Of a stretch of 64,000 bases of DNA, positions 51,416 to 59,160 are shown one piece after another. How positions within the stretch are numbered: the stretch's first letter is position 1; each line of letters begins with the position of its first letter. The DNA lies in the NCBI RefSeq assembly GCF_029338395.1, contig NZ_CP119810.1, positions 62,001-126,000 on the forward strand, given 5' to 3'. The notes beneath the pieces were generated by a model. It was not told where the DNA came from. It saw only the letters and a list, made by a program, of their open reading frames with translations, and made no database searches. This stretch comes from Halorussus caseinilyticus (GTDB taxonomy: Archaea; Halobacteriota; Halobacteria; Halobacteriales; Haladaptataceae). Position numbers and translations under genes: made by a program.

Positions 51416-51784
51416 CTACCCCTCGTGTCGCCGAATCTTGTCGAGAAAGCCCGTGAGCGGTGCCTCGACGGTGATTTCGGTCACTTCCCCCTCGTCCTCG
51501 TCGTAGACGATGATTCCGGACTCCTCCAGTTTCGGCAGGTGACTGTGGTGAAGTGCCGTGGCGATTTGGGTCCGAGTTATCATCGACACATTGTCAGGCG
51601 GTTGTTGGAACTCCCGCCCGGCCACCTTGTCCGTCAGGTCTTCGAGCGCGACGGGCGCGGGCAGACCGTCGAGACACGCGAGGGCGTGTCGCCGGTACCG
51701 GTCGCTCAGCAGGGTCAGAACCTCGTTGACGCCGAGTGACCCGCCGCTGTCTTCGCCGTCGCCAGCGGCGGAGTCGCCGGTCAT
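51416..51784 (-). CDS. DUF7344-type winged-helix protein
   Basis: 122 residues from ATG 51784. LGVNEVLTLLSDRYRRHALACLDGLPAPVALEDLTDKVAG is followed by the family block IATALHHSHLPKLEESGIIVYDEDEGEV. Same family as 10117-10440. Likely a DNA-binding regulator; target unknown. It is divergent from nothing nearby: both flanking genes are on minus. Confidence 0.78.
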   Translation of the reverse strand: MTGDSAAGDGEDSGGSLGVNEVLTLLSDRYRRHALACLDGLPAPVALEDLTDKVAGREFQQPPDNVSMITRTQIATALHHSHLPKLEESGIIVYDEDEGEVTEITVEAPLTGFLDKIRRHEG

Positions 51785-51888
51785 ACCCGACAATTTTCCT
51801 TCATCCTTAAACGGCTATCGCATTCGGACGGTCACCGGGTGCGAACCGGATGCGCAACGAGAGCTTCGAGAAAAACGTTCTCCGGGAG

Positions 51889-53313
51889 TTATCCGAGACT
51901 GCCTTCCATCTCCAACTCGATGAGCCGATTCAACTCGACGGCGTACTCGATGGGCAACTCCTCCGTAATCGGCTCGATGAACCCCGAGACAATCATCTGC
52001 TTGGCGTCGTCGTCGTCCAACCCCCGGGATTGGAGGTAGAACACGTCTTCGTCGCCGATTTTCCCGACGGTCGCCTCGTGAGCCACGTCCACCTTCGACT
52101 CGTCGATTTCCATGTACGGCATCGTGTCCGACGTACTCTCGTTGTCGAACATCAGCGCGTCACACTCCACCGACGTGGAGGAGTGTTCGGCACCCTCCGA
52201 GATGTGGACCAGACCCCGGTAGTTGGTGCGGCCGCCGTCCTTCGAGATGGATTTGGACTCGATGGTGGACTTGGTGTGAGGCGCGTTGTGGTAGACCTTC
52301 GCGCCCGTGTCGATGTTCTGGCCCTCGCCCGCGAACGCGATGGTGATGTTGTTCGCCGACGCCCCCCGGCCCTTCAGAATCGTGCAGGGGTACAGCATCG
52401 TCGCCTTCGACCCCATCGACCCCGACACCCACTCCATCCGGCCGCCCTTCTCCACGATGGAGCGCTTGGTGTTGAGGTTGAACGTGTTCTTCGACCAGTT
52501 CTGCACCGTCGAGTACTGGACGTGCGCGTCTTCCTTGACGAACACTTCCACACCTCCGCTGTGGAGGTTGTGCGTGCCGTATTTCGGCGCACTGCACCCT
52601 TCGATGTAGTGAACTTCACTGCCGGGTTCGGCGATGATGAGCGTGTGCTCGAACTGGCCCATCCCCTCCGAGTTCATCCGGAAGTACGCCTGTACCGGCA
52701 TCTCGACCGTCACGTCCTCGGGCACGTAGACGAAGCTTCCGCCCGACCACACGGCACCGTGGAGCGCGGCGAACTTGTTGTCGCTCGGCGGGACACAGGA
52801 GGTCATGAAGTACTCCTTCACGAGGTCCTCGTGTTCTTGGACGGCTTCGTCCATGTTGCAGAACACGACGCCTTTCTCCTCCCACTGCTCTTGCATGTTC
52901 TGGTAGACGACCTCCGACTCGTACTGAGCGCCGACGCCCGACAGCGCCTTGCGCTCGGCTTCCGGAATGCCCAGCTTCTCGAAGGTGTCTTGGATGTCTT
53001 CGGGCAGGTCGTCCCAGCTATCCGCGCCCTCGCGCTTGTCCACGTCCGGCCGGATGTACGGCACGATTTCCTCTACGTCAAGTTCCGACAGGTCGGGTTG
53101 GCCCGGCCAGTCGGTCGGCATCGGCATCTTCTTCCAGTGTTCCAACGCCCGGAGTCGCCGCTCCAGCATCCACTCCGGTTCGTCCTTGTCCTCGCTGATG
53201 AGGCGTACGACCTCTTCGGTCAGCCCCTTCTCGGATTTCACCGCCGCGCTCTCGTCTTTCTTGAACGAAAAGCGCTCTTCCGTGTTTGTCTCTCGAAGCT
53301 CGTCACTACTCAT
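51889..53313 (-). CDS. sufB: Fe-S cluster assembly protein SufB
   Basis: 474 residues, full length. SufB landmarks: GVVFCNMDEAVQEHEDLVKEYFM, PPSDNKFAALHGAVWSGGSFVYVP, HYIEGCSAPKY (with the conserved Cys), KGGRMEWVSGSMGSKATMLYPC and SISKDGGRTNYRGLVHI, then DTMPYMEIDESKVDVAHEATVG and IVSGFIEPITEELPIEYAVELNRLIELEMEGS at the end. It forms the SufBC2D scaffold in the cytoplasm. The usual neighbours sufC and sufD are absent on both sides, so either a second copy is elsewhere or the operon has been split. ATG 53313. Confidence 0.95.
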   Translation of the reverse strand: MSSDELRETNTEERFSFKKDESAAVKSEKGLTEEVVRLISEDKDEPEWMLERRLRALEHWKKMPMPTDWPGQPDLSELDVEEIVPYIRPDVDKREGADSWDDLPEDIQDTFEKLGIPEAERKALSGVGAQYESEVVYQNMQEQWEEKGVVFCNMDEAVQEHEDLVKEYFMTSCVPPSDNKFAALHGAVWSGGSFVYVPEDVTVEMPVQAYFRMNSEGMGQFEHTLIIAEPGSEVHYIEGCSAPKYGTHNLHSGGVEVFVKEDAHVQYSTVQNWSKNTFNLNTKRSIVEKGGRMEWVSGSMGSKATMLYPCTILKGRGASANNITIAFAGEGQNIDTGAKVYHNAPHTKSTIESKSISKDGGRTNYRGLVHISEGAEHSSTSVECDALMFDNESTSDTMPYMEIDESKVDVAHEATVGKIGDEDVFYLQSRGLDDDDAKQMIVSGFIEPITEELPIEYAVELNRLIELEMEGSLG

Positions 53314-53415
53314 GTATCGGAAGATTGGTACCGAAGCCCCTTAACCTCGGGGTCGATACCAGTCGGTGTGAAACCGATTTCGGTTACGAAACCCGCAGAA
53401 AGTAGACCGCCAGCG

Positions 53416-53679
53416 TTACACTTCGGACGTGTCGGTATCGACGTTCGAGTCGGTCTCGCTACCAACGTCGGGGTCCGGGTCCGTGTCGGGGTCGGCCGCT
53501 TCCTGCAGTTCGTCTTCTATCTCTTGTCGGCCTTTCTTGAACTCGCCCATCGCCTCGCCGGTCGAACGGGCGAGTTTCGGAATCTTGTTCGCGCCGAACA
53601 GCAGGACGGCGATGAGGAGGATGACCATCATCTCCATCCCGCCCGGAATCGGCCCGAATAGTGGAATCATCTGTTCCAT
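53416..53679 (-). CDS. tatA: Twin-arginine translocase subunit TatA
   Basis: 87 residues from ATG 53679. N-terminal hydrophobic helix (GGMEMMVILLIAVLLFGANKIP), then the amphipathic helix LARSTGEAMGEFKKGRQEIEDEL and an Asp/Thr-rich tail. The FG(A)NKIPKLARSxGxAxxEFKKG signature is TatA/TatE. TatA oligomers form the pore for folded proteins with RR signals, of which several are encoded here. Haloarchaea often have two Tat systems; this copy is not beside tatC. Confidence 0.9.
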   Translation of the reverse strand: MEQMIPLFGPIPGGMEMMVILLIAVLLFGANKIPKLARSTGEAMGEFKKGRQEIEDELQEAADPDTDPDPDVGSETDSNVDTDTSEV

Positions 53680-53761
53680 CTCTACCACCACGGTTTGGCC
53701 CCTCACTTGTAGGCTTTTCCCCCGAGGTTTATACTTCGGCGGCCGAACCCGACACGTACCC

Positions 53762-54202
53762 GTGACCGACCCCGCAGACGCCGCCCGCGAGTACGTCCTC
53801 GAAACCCACGCAGAGACCGTCGAACTCGTCTTGCGGCGGGCCGACGCGGTGGCCGAGACGTGGGACGGCGACACGACGGCCGACCGGAGTGCCGTCGCCG
53901 ACTCGTTGCGCGCGCGACTGCGCGCCGCGGGTGCGTGGACGCGCTTGCCCGACGTACTCGCGGGCGCGGCGCGAGCGGTCGGTCACTCGCTATCCGCGCC
54001 GCCGGTCGCCGACCCGCCGTACGTGGCCGCTACGAGTCGGGGGCCGATGCTCCGCGCGACTTTCCCGGACGGCCGACTCGTGATTCTCGTGCAAGTCTTC
54101 GAAGTCGAACGCGCGGGCGACTCGCGGCGGTACCGCGGTGGCCCGCGGTACCGCCGCGGCCCGACGACTCCAGACGACGCGGTGCGAGCGACTTTCAAGT
54201 GA
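53762..54202 (+). CDS. Haloarchaeal protein of unknown function
   Basis: 146 residues from GTG 53762; the frame is open upstream but codons there look antisense to tatA. DAAREYVLETHAETVELVLRRADAVAETW begins a helical region, then LPDVLAGAARAVGHSLSAPPVADPPYVAATSRGPMLRATFPDGRLVILVQVFEVERAGD forms an alpha/beta domain, with an Arg/Tyr-rich C-terminus. No known motif. Confidence 0.55.
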   Translation: MTDPADAAREYVLETHAETVELVLRRADAVAETWDGDTTADRSAVADSLRARLRAAGAWTRLPDVLAGAARAVGHSLSAPPVADPPYVAATSRGPMLRATFPDGRLVILVQVFEVERAGDSRRYRGGPRYRRGPTTPDDAVRATFK

Positions 54203-54224
54203 GTCCGGAACGTACCCCGAGAGG

Positions 54225-54980
54225 ATGGAACGAGTACGCATCGACGGGCCGCCCCCATCTGCCGCGCCGGGACGAACCCTACTCGCGGCGGCGGCGCTCG
54301 GTCTCGGCGGGTACGCCTTCGCGGTGGTCGTCGTCGGCGTGGCCGCGGTCGCACTGCTCGCGGCGGGCGTCCCACTGATGGAGCGCCCGGCGCTGTTGCT
54401 CGCGGTCTCGGTCGTGATGGGACAGGGTGTCGCGTTCGGAACGTTCGCGGTCGGCTATCTGCGGTACACCGACCGAGGACTGGACTTCATCGAGGCGCGA
54501 ATCCCGACGCTTCGGGACGCGGCGTGGGCGGTCGGTGGCGTCGTAGCGCTGTTCGCCGGTCTCGTCGCGCTCTCGGCGCTGTTCTCGGCGTTCGGCGTCC
54601 AGTCGGCCTCGAACGCGGTCGAAGAGTTCGGCGAGCAGGACCCCAGAATCTTCCTCCTGCTGGTTCCGCTGTCGTTCCTGTTCATCGGTCCGGGCGAGGA
54701 ACTGCTCTACCGCGGGGTCGTACAGGGCCGACTCCGCGAGGCGTTCGGGCCGTGGGTCGCCATCGGCGTGGCGAGTTTCGTCTTCGCCGTCGTCCACGTC
54801 TTCTCGCTACAGGGGTCGGGAAAGCTCGCGTACCTCGCAATTCTGCTCGTCCTCTCGCCAGTTCTCGGCGTCGCCTACGAGTGGACCGACAACCTCGTCG
54901 TCCCGGCGTTCGTCCACGGCGCGTTCAACGCGGTCCAGTTCTACGTGGCCTACCTCGGTGCGACCGGCGGGGTGCCGTGA
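54225..54980 (+). CDS. CPBP-family intramembrane metalloprotease
   Basis: 251 residues, ~7 membrane helices. The CPBP/CAAX active-site motif is intact: PGEELLYRGVVQGRL (EExxxR) and FVHGAFNAVQF (HxxxN), with FAVVHVFSLQG as the first His motif. Such proteases cleave within the membrane; bacterial relatives protect against bacteriocins. Substrate unknown. ATG 54225, 22 bp after the previous gene's stop. Confidence 0.87.
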   Translation: MERVRIDGPPPSAAPGRTLLAAAALGLGGYAFAVVVVGVAAVALLAAGVPLMERPALLLAVSVVMGQGVAFGTFAVGYLRYTDRGLDFIEARIPTLRDAAWAVGGVVALFAGLVALSALFSAFGVQSASNAVEEFGEQDPRIFLLLVPLSFLFIGPGEELLYRGVVQGRLREAFGPWVAIGVASFVFAVVHVFSLQGSGKLAYLAILLVLSPVLGVAYEWTDNLVVPAFVHGAFNAVQFYVAYLGATGGVP

Positions 54981-54990
54981 CTCCGCGCCG

Positions 54991-55284
54991 TCACTCCCGG
55001 CCGCCCGCCCACCGCACGACCCGGAAGCGGTCGTAGCCGCCGTAGGCGAGTTCAAGCGCACCCATCCACCAGTTCCACCGCTCGGCGAGTTCGAGGTCGT
55101 CGGGCGCGTCCCGAAGGTTCTCGACGACGACCGAGACCGTCAGCTTCCGGTCGGTGTCCGTCTCGAACTGTCCCGAGTCTGCGAGGTCACGGGCCTGTCG
55201 CGCGACGACGCGCCGCGTCCCGTCGTCCCCGCCGAACTCCTCGCCGAGTCGTCGCTCGAATCGCTGTCCGATTTCCATTTCCAT
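54991..55284 (-). CDS. 97-residue haloarchaeal protein, function unknown
   Basis: From ATG 55284: MEMEIGQRFERRLGEEFGGD, then DLADSGQFETDTDRKLTVSVVVENLRDAPDDLELAERWNWWMGALELAYGGYDRFRVVRWAGG. Acidic helical start and two predicted strands; WNWWMGALELAYGGYDRFRV looks like a conserved block. No known domain. Convergent with the CPBP gene. Confidence 0.6.
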   Translation of the reverse strand: MEMEIGQRFERRLGEEFGGDDGTRRVVARQARDLADSGQFETDTDRKLTVSVVVENLRDAPDDLELAERWNWWMGALELAYGGYDRFRVVRWAGGRE

Positions 55285-55330
55285 TGTCGTCTCCGCCGCA
55301 CAGTTTGGTGCCACTCGGGGGTACGGTCTC

Positions 55331-56290
55331 TCAGTTGTAAAGTCCGATGGCCTTGATTTGCTCCTGATACCGATTTCGAATCGTAACCTCGGTGACTTGA
55401 GCTACGTCCGCGACTTCGCGCTGGGTCTTCTTCTCGTTGCAGAGCAGGGAGGCCGCGTAGATGGCGGCGGCGGCGTATCCGGTCGGCGACTTGCCCGACA
55501 GCAGACCCTTCTCGGCGGTCACGTCGATAATCTCGTTGGCCTTGCTCTCGACTTCCTCGCTCAGGTCGAGTTCCGAGCAGAACCGCGGGACGTACTTCTT
55601 GGGGTCTACCGGTTCCATCCCGAGTTCGAGTTCTTGGGAGACGTAGCGGTAGGTCCGGCCGATTTCCTTGCGGTCCACGCGGGCCACTTCCGAGACTTCC
55701 TCCAGCGAGCGCGGGATGCCCTCCTTCCGGCAGGCGGCGTAGAGCGCGGCGGTGGCGACTCCCTCGATGGAGCGCCCGCGAATCAGGTCCTCCTTGAGCG
55801 CGCGCCGGTAGATGACCGAGGCGACTTCCTGAATCGACCGGGGGACCCCGAGCGCCGACGACATCCGGTTGAGTTCGCTGAGCGCGAACTGGAGGTTGCG
55901 CTCGCCCGCGTCCTTCGTCCGGATGCGCTCTTGCCACTTGCGAAGGCGGTGCATCTGGCTTCGCTTCTCCGAGGAGAGCGACCGGCCGTAGGCGTCCTTG
56001 TTCTTCCAGTCGATGGTGGTCGTTAGCCCTTTGTCGTGCATCGTGTTGGTGGTCGGCGCGCCGACGCGACTCTTCGACTGGCGCTCTTGGTGGTTGAACG
56101 CCCGCCACTCGGGGCCGCGGTCCACGTTGCGTTCCTCGACGACCAGTCCGCAGTCCTGACACACTAGCTCGCTCCCGCCAGCGTCCGTGACTAAGGTTCC
56201 TTCCTCGCACTCAGGACACGTCTGGGATTCCTCGGACTCCTCCTGTTCGGTCTCTTGCTCGCGCTCGCGCTGGCGGATTGGCCCCGTCAT
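55331..56290 (-). CDS. tfb: Transcription initiation factor IIB (TFB)
   Basis: 319 residues. N-terminal zinc ribbon (TCPECEEGTLVTDAGGSELVCQDCGLVVEERNVDRGPEW), B-finger/linker (FNHQERQSKSRVGAPTTNTMHDKGLTTTIDWKNKDAYGR) and two cyclin repeats, with KEDLIRGRSIEGVATAALYAACRKEGIPRSLEEV in the first and LSGKSPTGYAAAAIYAASLL in the second. It recruits RNA polymerase to TATA/BRE promoters; haloarchaea keep several TFBs with different targets. ATG 56290. Confidence 0.96.
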   Translation of the reverse strand: MTGPIRQREREQETEQEESEESQTCPECEEGTLVTDAGGSELVCQDCGLVVEERNVDRGPEWRAFNHQERQSKSRVGAPTTNTMHDKGLTTTIDWKNKDAYGRSLSSEKRSQMHRLRKWQERIRTKDAGERNLQFALSELNRMSSALGVPRSIQEVASVIYRRALKEDLIRGRSIEGVATAALYAACRKEGIPRSLEEVSEVARVDRKEIGRTYRYVSQELELGMEPVDPKKYVPRFCSELDLSEEVESKANEIIDVTAEKGLLSGKSPTGYAAAAIYAASLLCNEKKTQREVADVAQVTEVTIRNRYQEQIKAIGLYN

Positions 56291-56595
56291 GAGTCTGTTG
56301 GTAAGGTGGTCCGATAGATAAACCCTGCGTGGCTATTCCGTGTCACGATTCCGAGACGCGGCGCGTCGTGCGTTCGACTCCGGAAATTCCGCCCGTTCGC
56401 CACGGCGGTGCGGTCCCCGCGAGCGACCGGTAGGACCGGCGACGGTTCCGCCGAGGCACGCCGAAATCGTCGGACTCGCGGACGCGCGGCCGAGCATCCG
56501 CTCGGCCGCGCGTCCGCCGGGAAAACAGAGCGCGACGTTGAGCAAATAAATATATTTCTATAAGAAAATTAAATACGTCCGAGAGAAATCTATAG
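56291..56595. other. Intergenic region with an 18-bp perfect hairpin
   Basis: 56478-56517 is GCGGACGCGCGGCCGAGC paired with GCTCGGCCGCGCGTCCGC across ATCC. It is followed by an AT-rich block (56543-56580). It lies after the minus-strand RecA-like gene (read left) and upstream of tfb. Possible terminator or structured leader; no gene seen. Confidence 0.5.
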
Positions 56596-57195
56596 TTAGT
56601 TTTCGGAGGTTGCGTCGAGGTCCACCACCGCGTCCGCGAGTTCGCGGACTGCCGAGAGCGACCGGTGGTCGTGGGCCGTGGGGTCTAGCAGGTAGTACCC
56701 CCGGCCGTCCACGCTCTCGACGCGGCCAGCGAGGACGTGGAAGAACTCGAAGGCCCGGTCGAAAGCGACCGACTCCAGCAGGGCCGTCAGCGAGTCGAGG
56801 TAGACCACCGTCTGGCGAGCGTTGTCCTCCCACGTTTCGAGGTACTCGCTCGCGGTGACGCCGACCCGCGCGAGGTCGGTCGGGTCCGAGACGGCCTTCA
56901 CGACCGACGGTCCGTCGTCGGACGACGACGGACCGCCGGTCGTCCGCGTCGCGCCCGAGACCGCGCCCGAACGCGTCGCGTTTCCGACGTGGACGAATCC
57001 GACCTCGGACGGCAAGTCGCCGCCGAATCCCCGCCAGTCTCGAAGCCACGCGTCGGGGGTATCGCGGTAGGAGACGACGAGCAGATTCGTCTCGGCGGGC
57101 CGCGCCAACGCGTCGAACACCTCCTCGGTCGCGCTCTCGGGTACCGTAGACGCCTCCAACAGGGTGTTGGAGGGCGAAGATTGTGAACGGGACAC
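56596..57195 (-). CDS. Degenerate RecA/KaiC-like fold protein (DUF7504-like), second copy
   Basis: 199 residues, GTG start 57195. ETNLLVVSYRDTPDAWLRDW, then VGFVHVGNATRSGAVSG, then TVVYLDSLTALLESVAFDRAFEFFHVLAGRVESVDGRGYYLLDPTAHDHRSLSAVRELADAVVDL. This RecA-like order is close to other DUF7504-type proteins: the D-S-L-T-A-L-L-E block replaces Walker B, and LDP-x-x-HD follows the next strand. No Walker A is seen. It matches the gene at 3123-3878 in its C-terminal half. The divergent zinc-ribbon membrane protein is a neighbour. Role unknown. Confidence 0.65.
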   Translation of the reverse strand: MSRSQSSPSNTLLEASTVPESATEEVFDALARPAETNLLVVSYRDTPDAWLRDWRGFGGDLPSEVGFVHVGNATRSGAVSGATRTTGGPSSSDDGPSVVKAVSDPTDLARVGVTASEYLETWEDNARQTVVYLDSLTALLESVAFDRAFEFFHVLAGRVESVDGRGYYLLDPTAHDHRSLSAVRELADAVVDLDATSEN

Positions 57196-57330
57196 AGCCG
57201 GAAGTGTTGTCCGAACAACTTAAAATTTAGTGGCCGCCGCGGTCCGGGGGTCGCCGACGAGGGGACCCTCGGCGGTCCGATAGGTCGCAAAACCTAACAC
57301 CCATGCGTGCATCGAGTCGGTCAACGTCAC

Positions 57331-57543
57331 ATGGGTTTCGGTCCAAAGCAGTGGAAGTGCAAAGACTGCGGGCGAAAACACCGCAACGACCGCAAGCAGT
57401 GCGTCCAGTGCGGGTACAGCGTGTTGAAGCCGGTAGACAACGAGAAACGACTCGACCGGGTATCGACAGCGGTGTTGGCGCTTCTCCCGGCGCTTTTGGC
57501 TATCCTCACGATGGGACTCATCGCGTGGGTGCTGTTCTTCTGA
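57331..57543 (+). CDS. 70-residue zinc-ribbon membrane protein
   Basis: MGFGPKQWKCKDCGRKHRND then RKQCVQCGYSVLKPVDNEKR then a hydrophobic helix VLALLPALLAILTMGLIAWVLFF. Two CxxC pairs form a zinc ribbon on a single C-terminal membrane anchor. ATG 57331 is chosen at the start of the ribbon; 8 extra residues upstream are possible. Small tail-anchored regulators of this type are common in haloarchaea; role unknown. Confidence 0.7.
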   Translation: MGFGPKQWKCKDCGRKHRNDRKQCVQCGYSVLKPVDNEKRLDRVSTAVLALLPALLAILTMGLIAWVLFF

Positions 57544-57555
57544 CGGGACGGCGAG

Positions 57556-58662
57556 TCACTTGTCCATGTCCTCGGCGATAGCCAGCGTCTTCGACACCTC
57601 GTCGCAGGACTCGGCGGCGTCCCGCGCGTCCCGTTCGGCGCGGCGGGCGGCGTCTGTGTTCTCGTTCTCTCGGGACTCGGCGGCTTCCTCCATGTGTTCG
57701 GCCGCTTCCACGACTGCTTCGATGAGACAGGTGAGTTTCTCGACGGTGGACGAAAGCGCGTCCACCAACTCGGCGTCCGAAATCTCGTCGTTCAGGTCTT
57801 CGAGGTCGTTACCGGCCCGGTAGAACCACGAGGCGGCGTCTCCGTAGGCCCCGTTGCCGTACTTCCTGTTCCCGTCCGCGAACTTCTCGAATCCGCCGAC
57901 GAGTTTCTCCGCGAACGACTCCAGTTTCTTCACGTCGCCGACGCCGTTCTGGAGTCGCTTGACCGTCCCGTCGTACTCCTCGCGGGTGAGAAGGTCGGTC
58001 GCGTCGGTACTCGCCACATCCGTCTCCTTGTCCACCGTCCAGCGACGGTCGGCCGCCTTCTTCCGGTCCTCGGTCATCCTCTCGAAGGTGGACTTGGCCT
58101 TCGCGTAGTCCCCGGCGTAGGTCCACTTGAGGACCTTCCCGTAGTGGTAGTACGCCCGAACGAGGTTTCGCTCGATGTAAGACGCGTGTTCGAAGAACAG
58201 CGCCACATCGCGCAGACGCTCGATGGTCTTCTTCTCGTCGTCCGTCGCGGACTGGGCGGCGTCGTCGAGTGCGTCTCGGGCGTCTTCGAGTCTACTGACG
58301 AGTTTGCTCCGCGAGAACGCGCCGGAGGTGAACGTCACGTCAAGTATCGAGACTTCGCCGTCGGACGAACTGGCGACCGACGTGTAGACCTCGAACGCCT
58401 CTTCGAGTCGTTTCCGGGCCGCCACGATGTCCTCGTTGGGTTTCTCCGTCGTGGTGGTCTGTTCGGTCTCGGTCTCGGTCGTCGTCTCTTCGGTCGTGGT
58501 CGTCTCCGTCGTCGTTTCGGTCGCTGTCGTCGTCCGCGTCGGCGTTGCAGTCGTCGCCGTCGTGGTGGTCTGTTCGGTCTCCGTCTCGTCGGTCCCTGAC
58601 TCTCCGCTGGAACATCCCGCCAAGAGCGTCGCTCCGACGACCAGCAGTTGTCGTCTCTTCAT
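57556..58662 (-). CDS. Thr-rich-linker lipoprotein with helical domain
   Basis: 368 residues. Lipoprotein signal MKRRQLLVVGATLLAGCSSG with lipobox LAGC; RR also fits Tat. A ~55-residue Thr/Glu-rich linker follows, probably glycosylated. The remaining ~290 residues are mainly alpha-helical with heptad-like patterns (AARKRLEEAFEVYTSVASSSD, VEKLTCLIEAVVEAAEHMEEAAESRE). No enzyme motif. Could be a surface coiled-coil or ligand-binding protein. Confidence 0.7.
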   Translation of the reverse strand: MKRRQLLVVGATLLAGCSSGESGTDETETEQTTTTATTATPTRTTTATETTTETTTTEETTTETETEQTTTTEKPNEDIVAARKRLEEAFEVYTSVASSSDGEVSILDVTFTSGAFSRSKLVSRLEDARDALDDAAQSATDDEKKTIERLRDVALFFEHASYIERNLVRAYYHYGKVLKWTYAGDYAKAKSTFERMTEDRKKAADRRWTVDKETDVASTDATDLLTREEYDGTVKRLQNGVGDVKKLESFAEKLVGGFEKFADGNRKYGNGAYGDAASWFYRAGNDLEDLNDEISDAELVDALSSTVEKLTCLIEAVVEAAEHMEEAAESRENENTDAARRAERDARDAAESCDEVSKTLAIAEDMDK

Positions 58663-58718
58663 ACTGAAGCGGAAATATCAGATATTAATAAAACGTAGGG
58701 AAGTCCGCCCGAGAGGTG

Positions 58719-59157
58719 TTACTTTCCGTTCATGACGGCCGCGACGAACATCAGCCCGAAGTTCGCCACGAACGCGCCCGCGACGAACATGCGTCGGGCC
58801 GGACCGCGCTCCAACAGATAGAGCAGTGGGACACGGCCGGAAAGACCAGATAGACGGCGTACAGCAACAGCGAGGGGAATCCGACGACGATAGCGGCCAT
58901 CGTGACGAAGACGGCGACCAGTCGCTCGACAGACGCGGGAGGACCGCGACCCGGAGGTACGTCAGGTGGGTCTCGACGCCGAGGGCCGCCGCGACGTAGT
59001 AGACTTGGAGGTCCATGCCGACCCGATTCGGGTGGCGCGCGGCGGTGGCGACCAGACCGACGACCCCGAGCAGGACGCCCGCGGCGAGGACGAGGCGGGC
59101 GTCGGTGGGACTGGACGGCGCGTGAGTGTCGGTGGAGTCGTAGGGCGAGTCGGCCAC
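58719..59157 (-). pseudogene. Frameshifted small membrane protein gene
   Basis: Starts MADSPYDSTDTHAPSSPTDA, with a helix RLVLAAGVLLGVVGLVATAA and LQVYYVAAALG. It then needs a shift to continue as PPASVERLVAVFVTMAAIVV and GFPSLLLYAVYLVFP, and a second shift to end as PLLYLLERGPARRMFVAGAF and VANFGLMFVAAVMNGK before a stop at 58719. The three pieces fit one four-helix membrane protein, so two indels have broken it (or two sequencing errors remain). Three bases separate it from the MutS-like stop. Confidence 0.6.
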
Positions 59158-59160
59158 GGG

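Noticed and set aside
55140-56210. A 356-codon minus frame over the TFB gene
   Set aside because: It shares the region with TFB in another frame; TFB has a zinc ribbon and both cyclin repeats, the other frame is Arg-rich noise.
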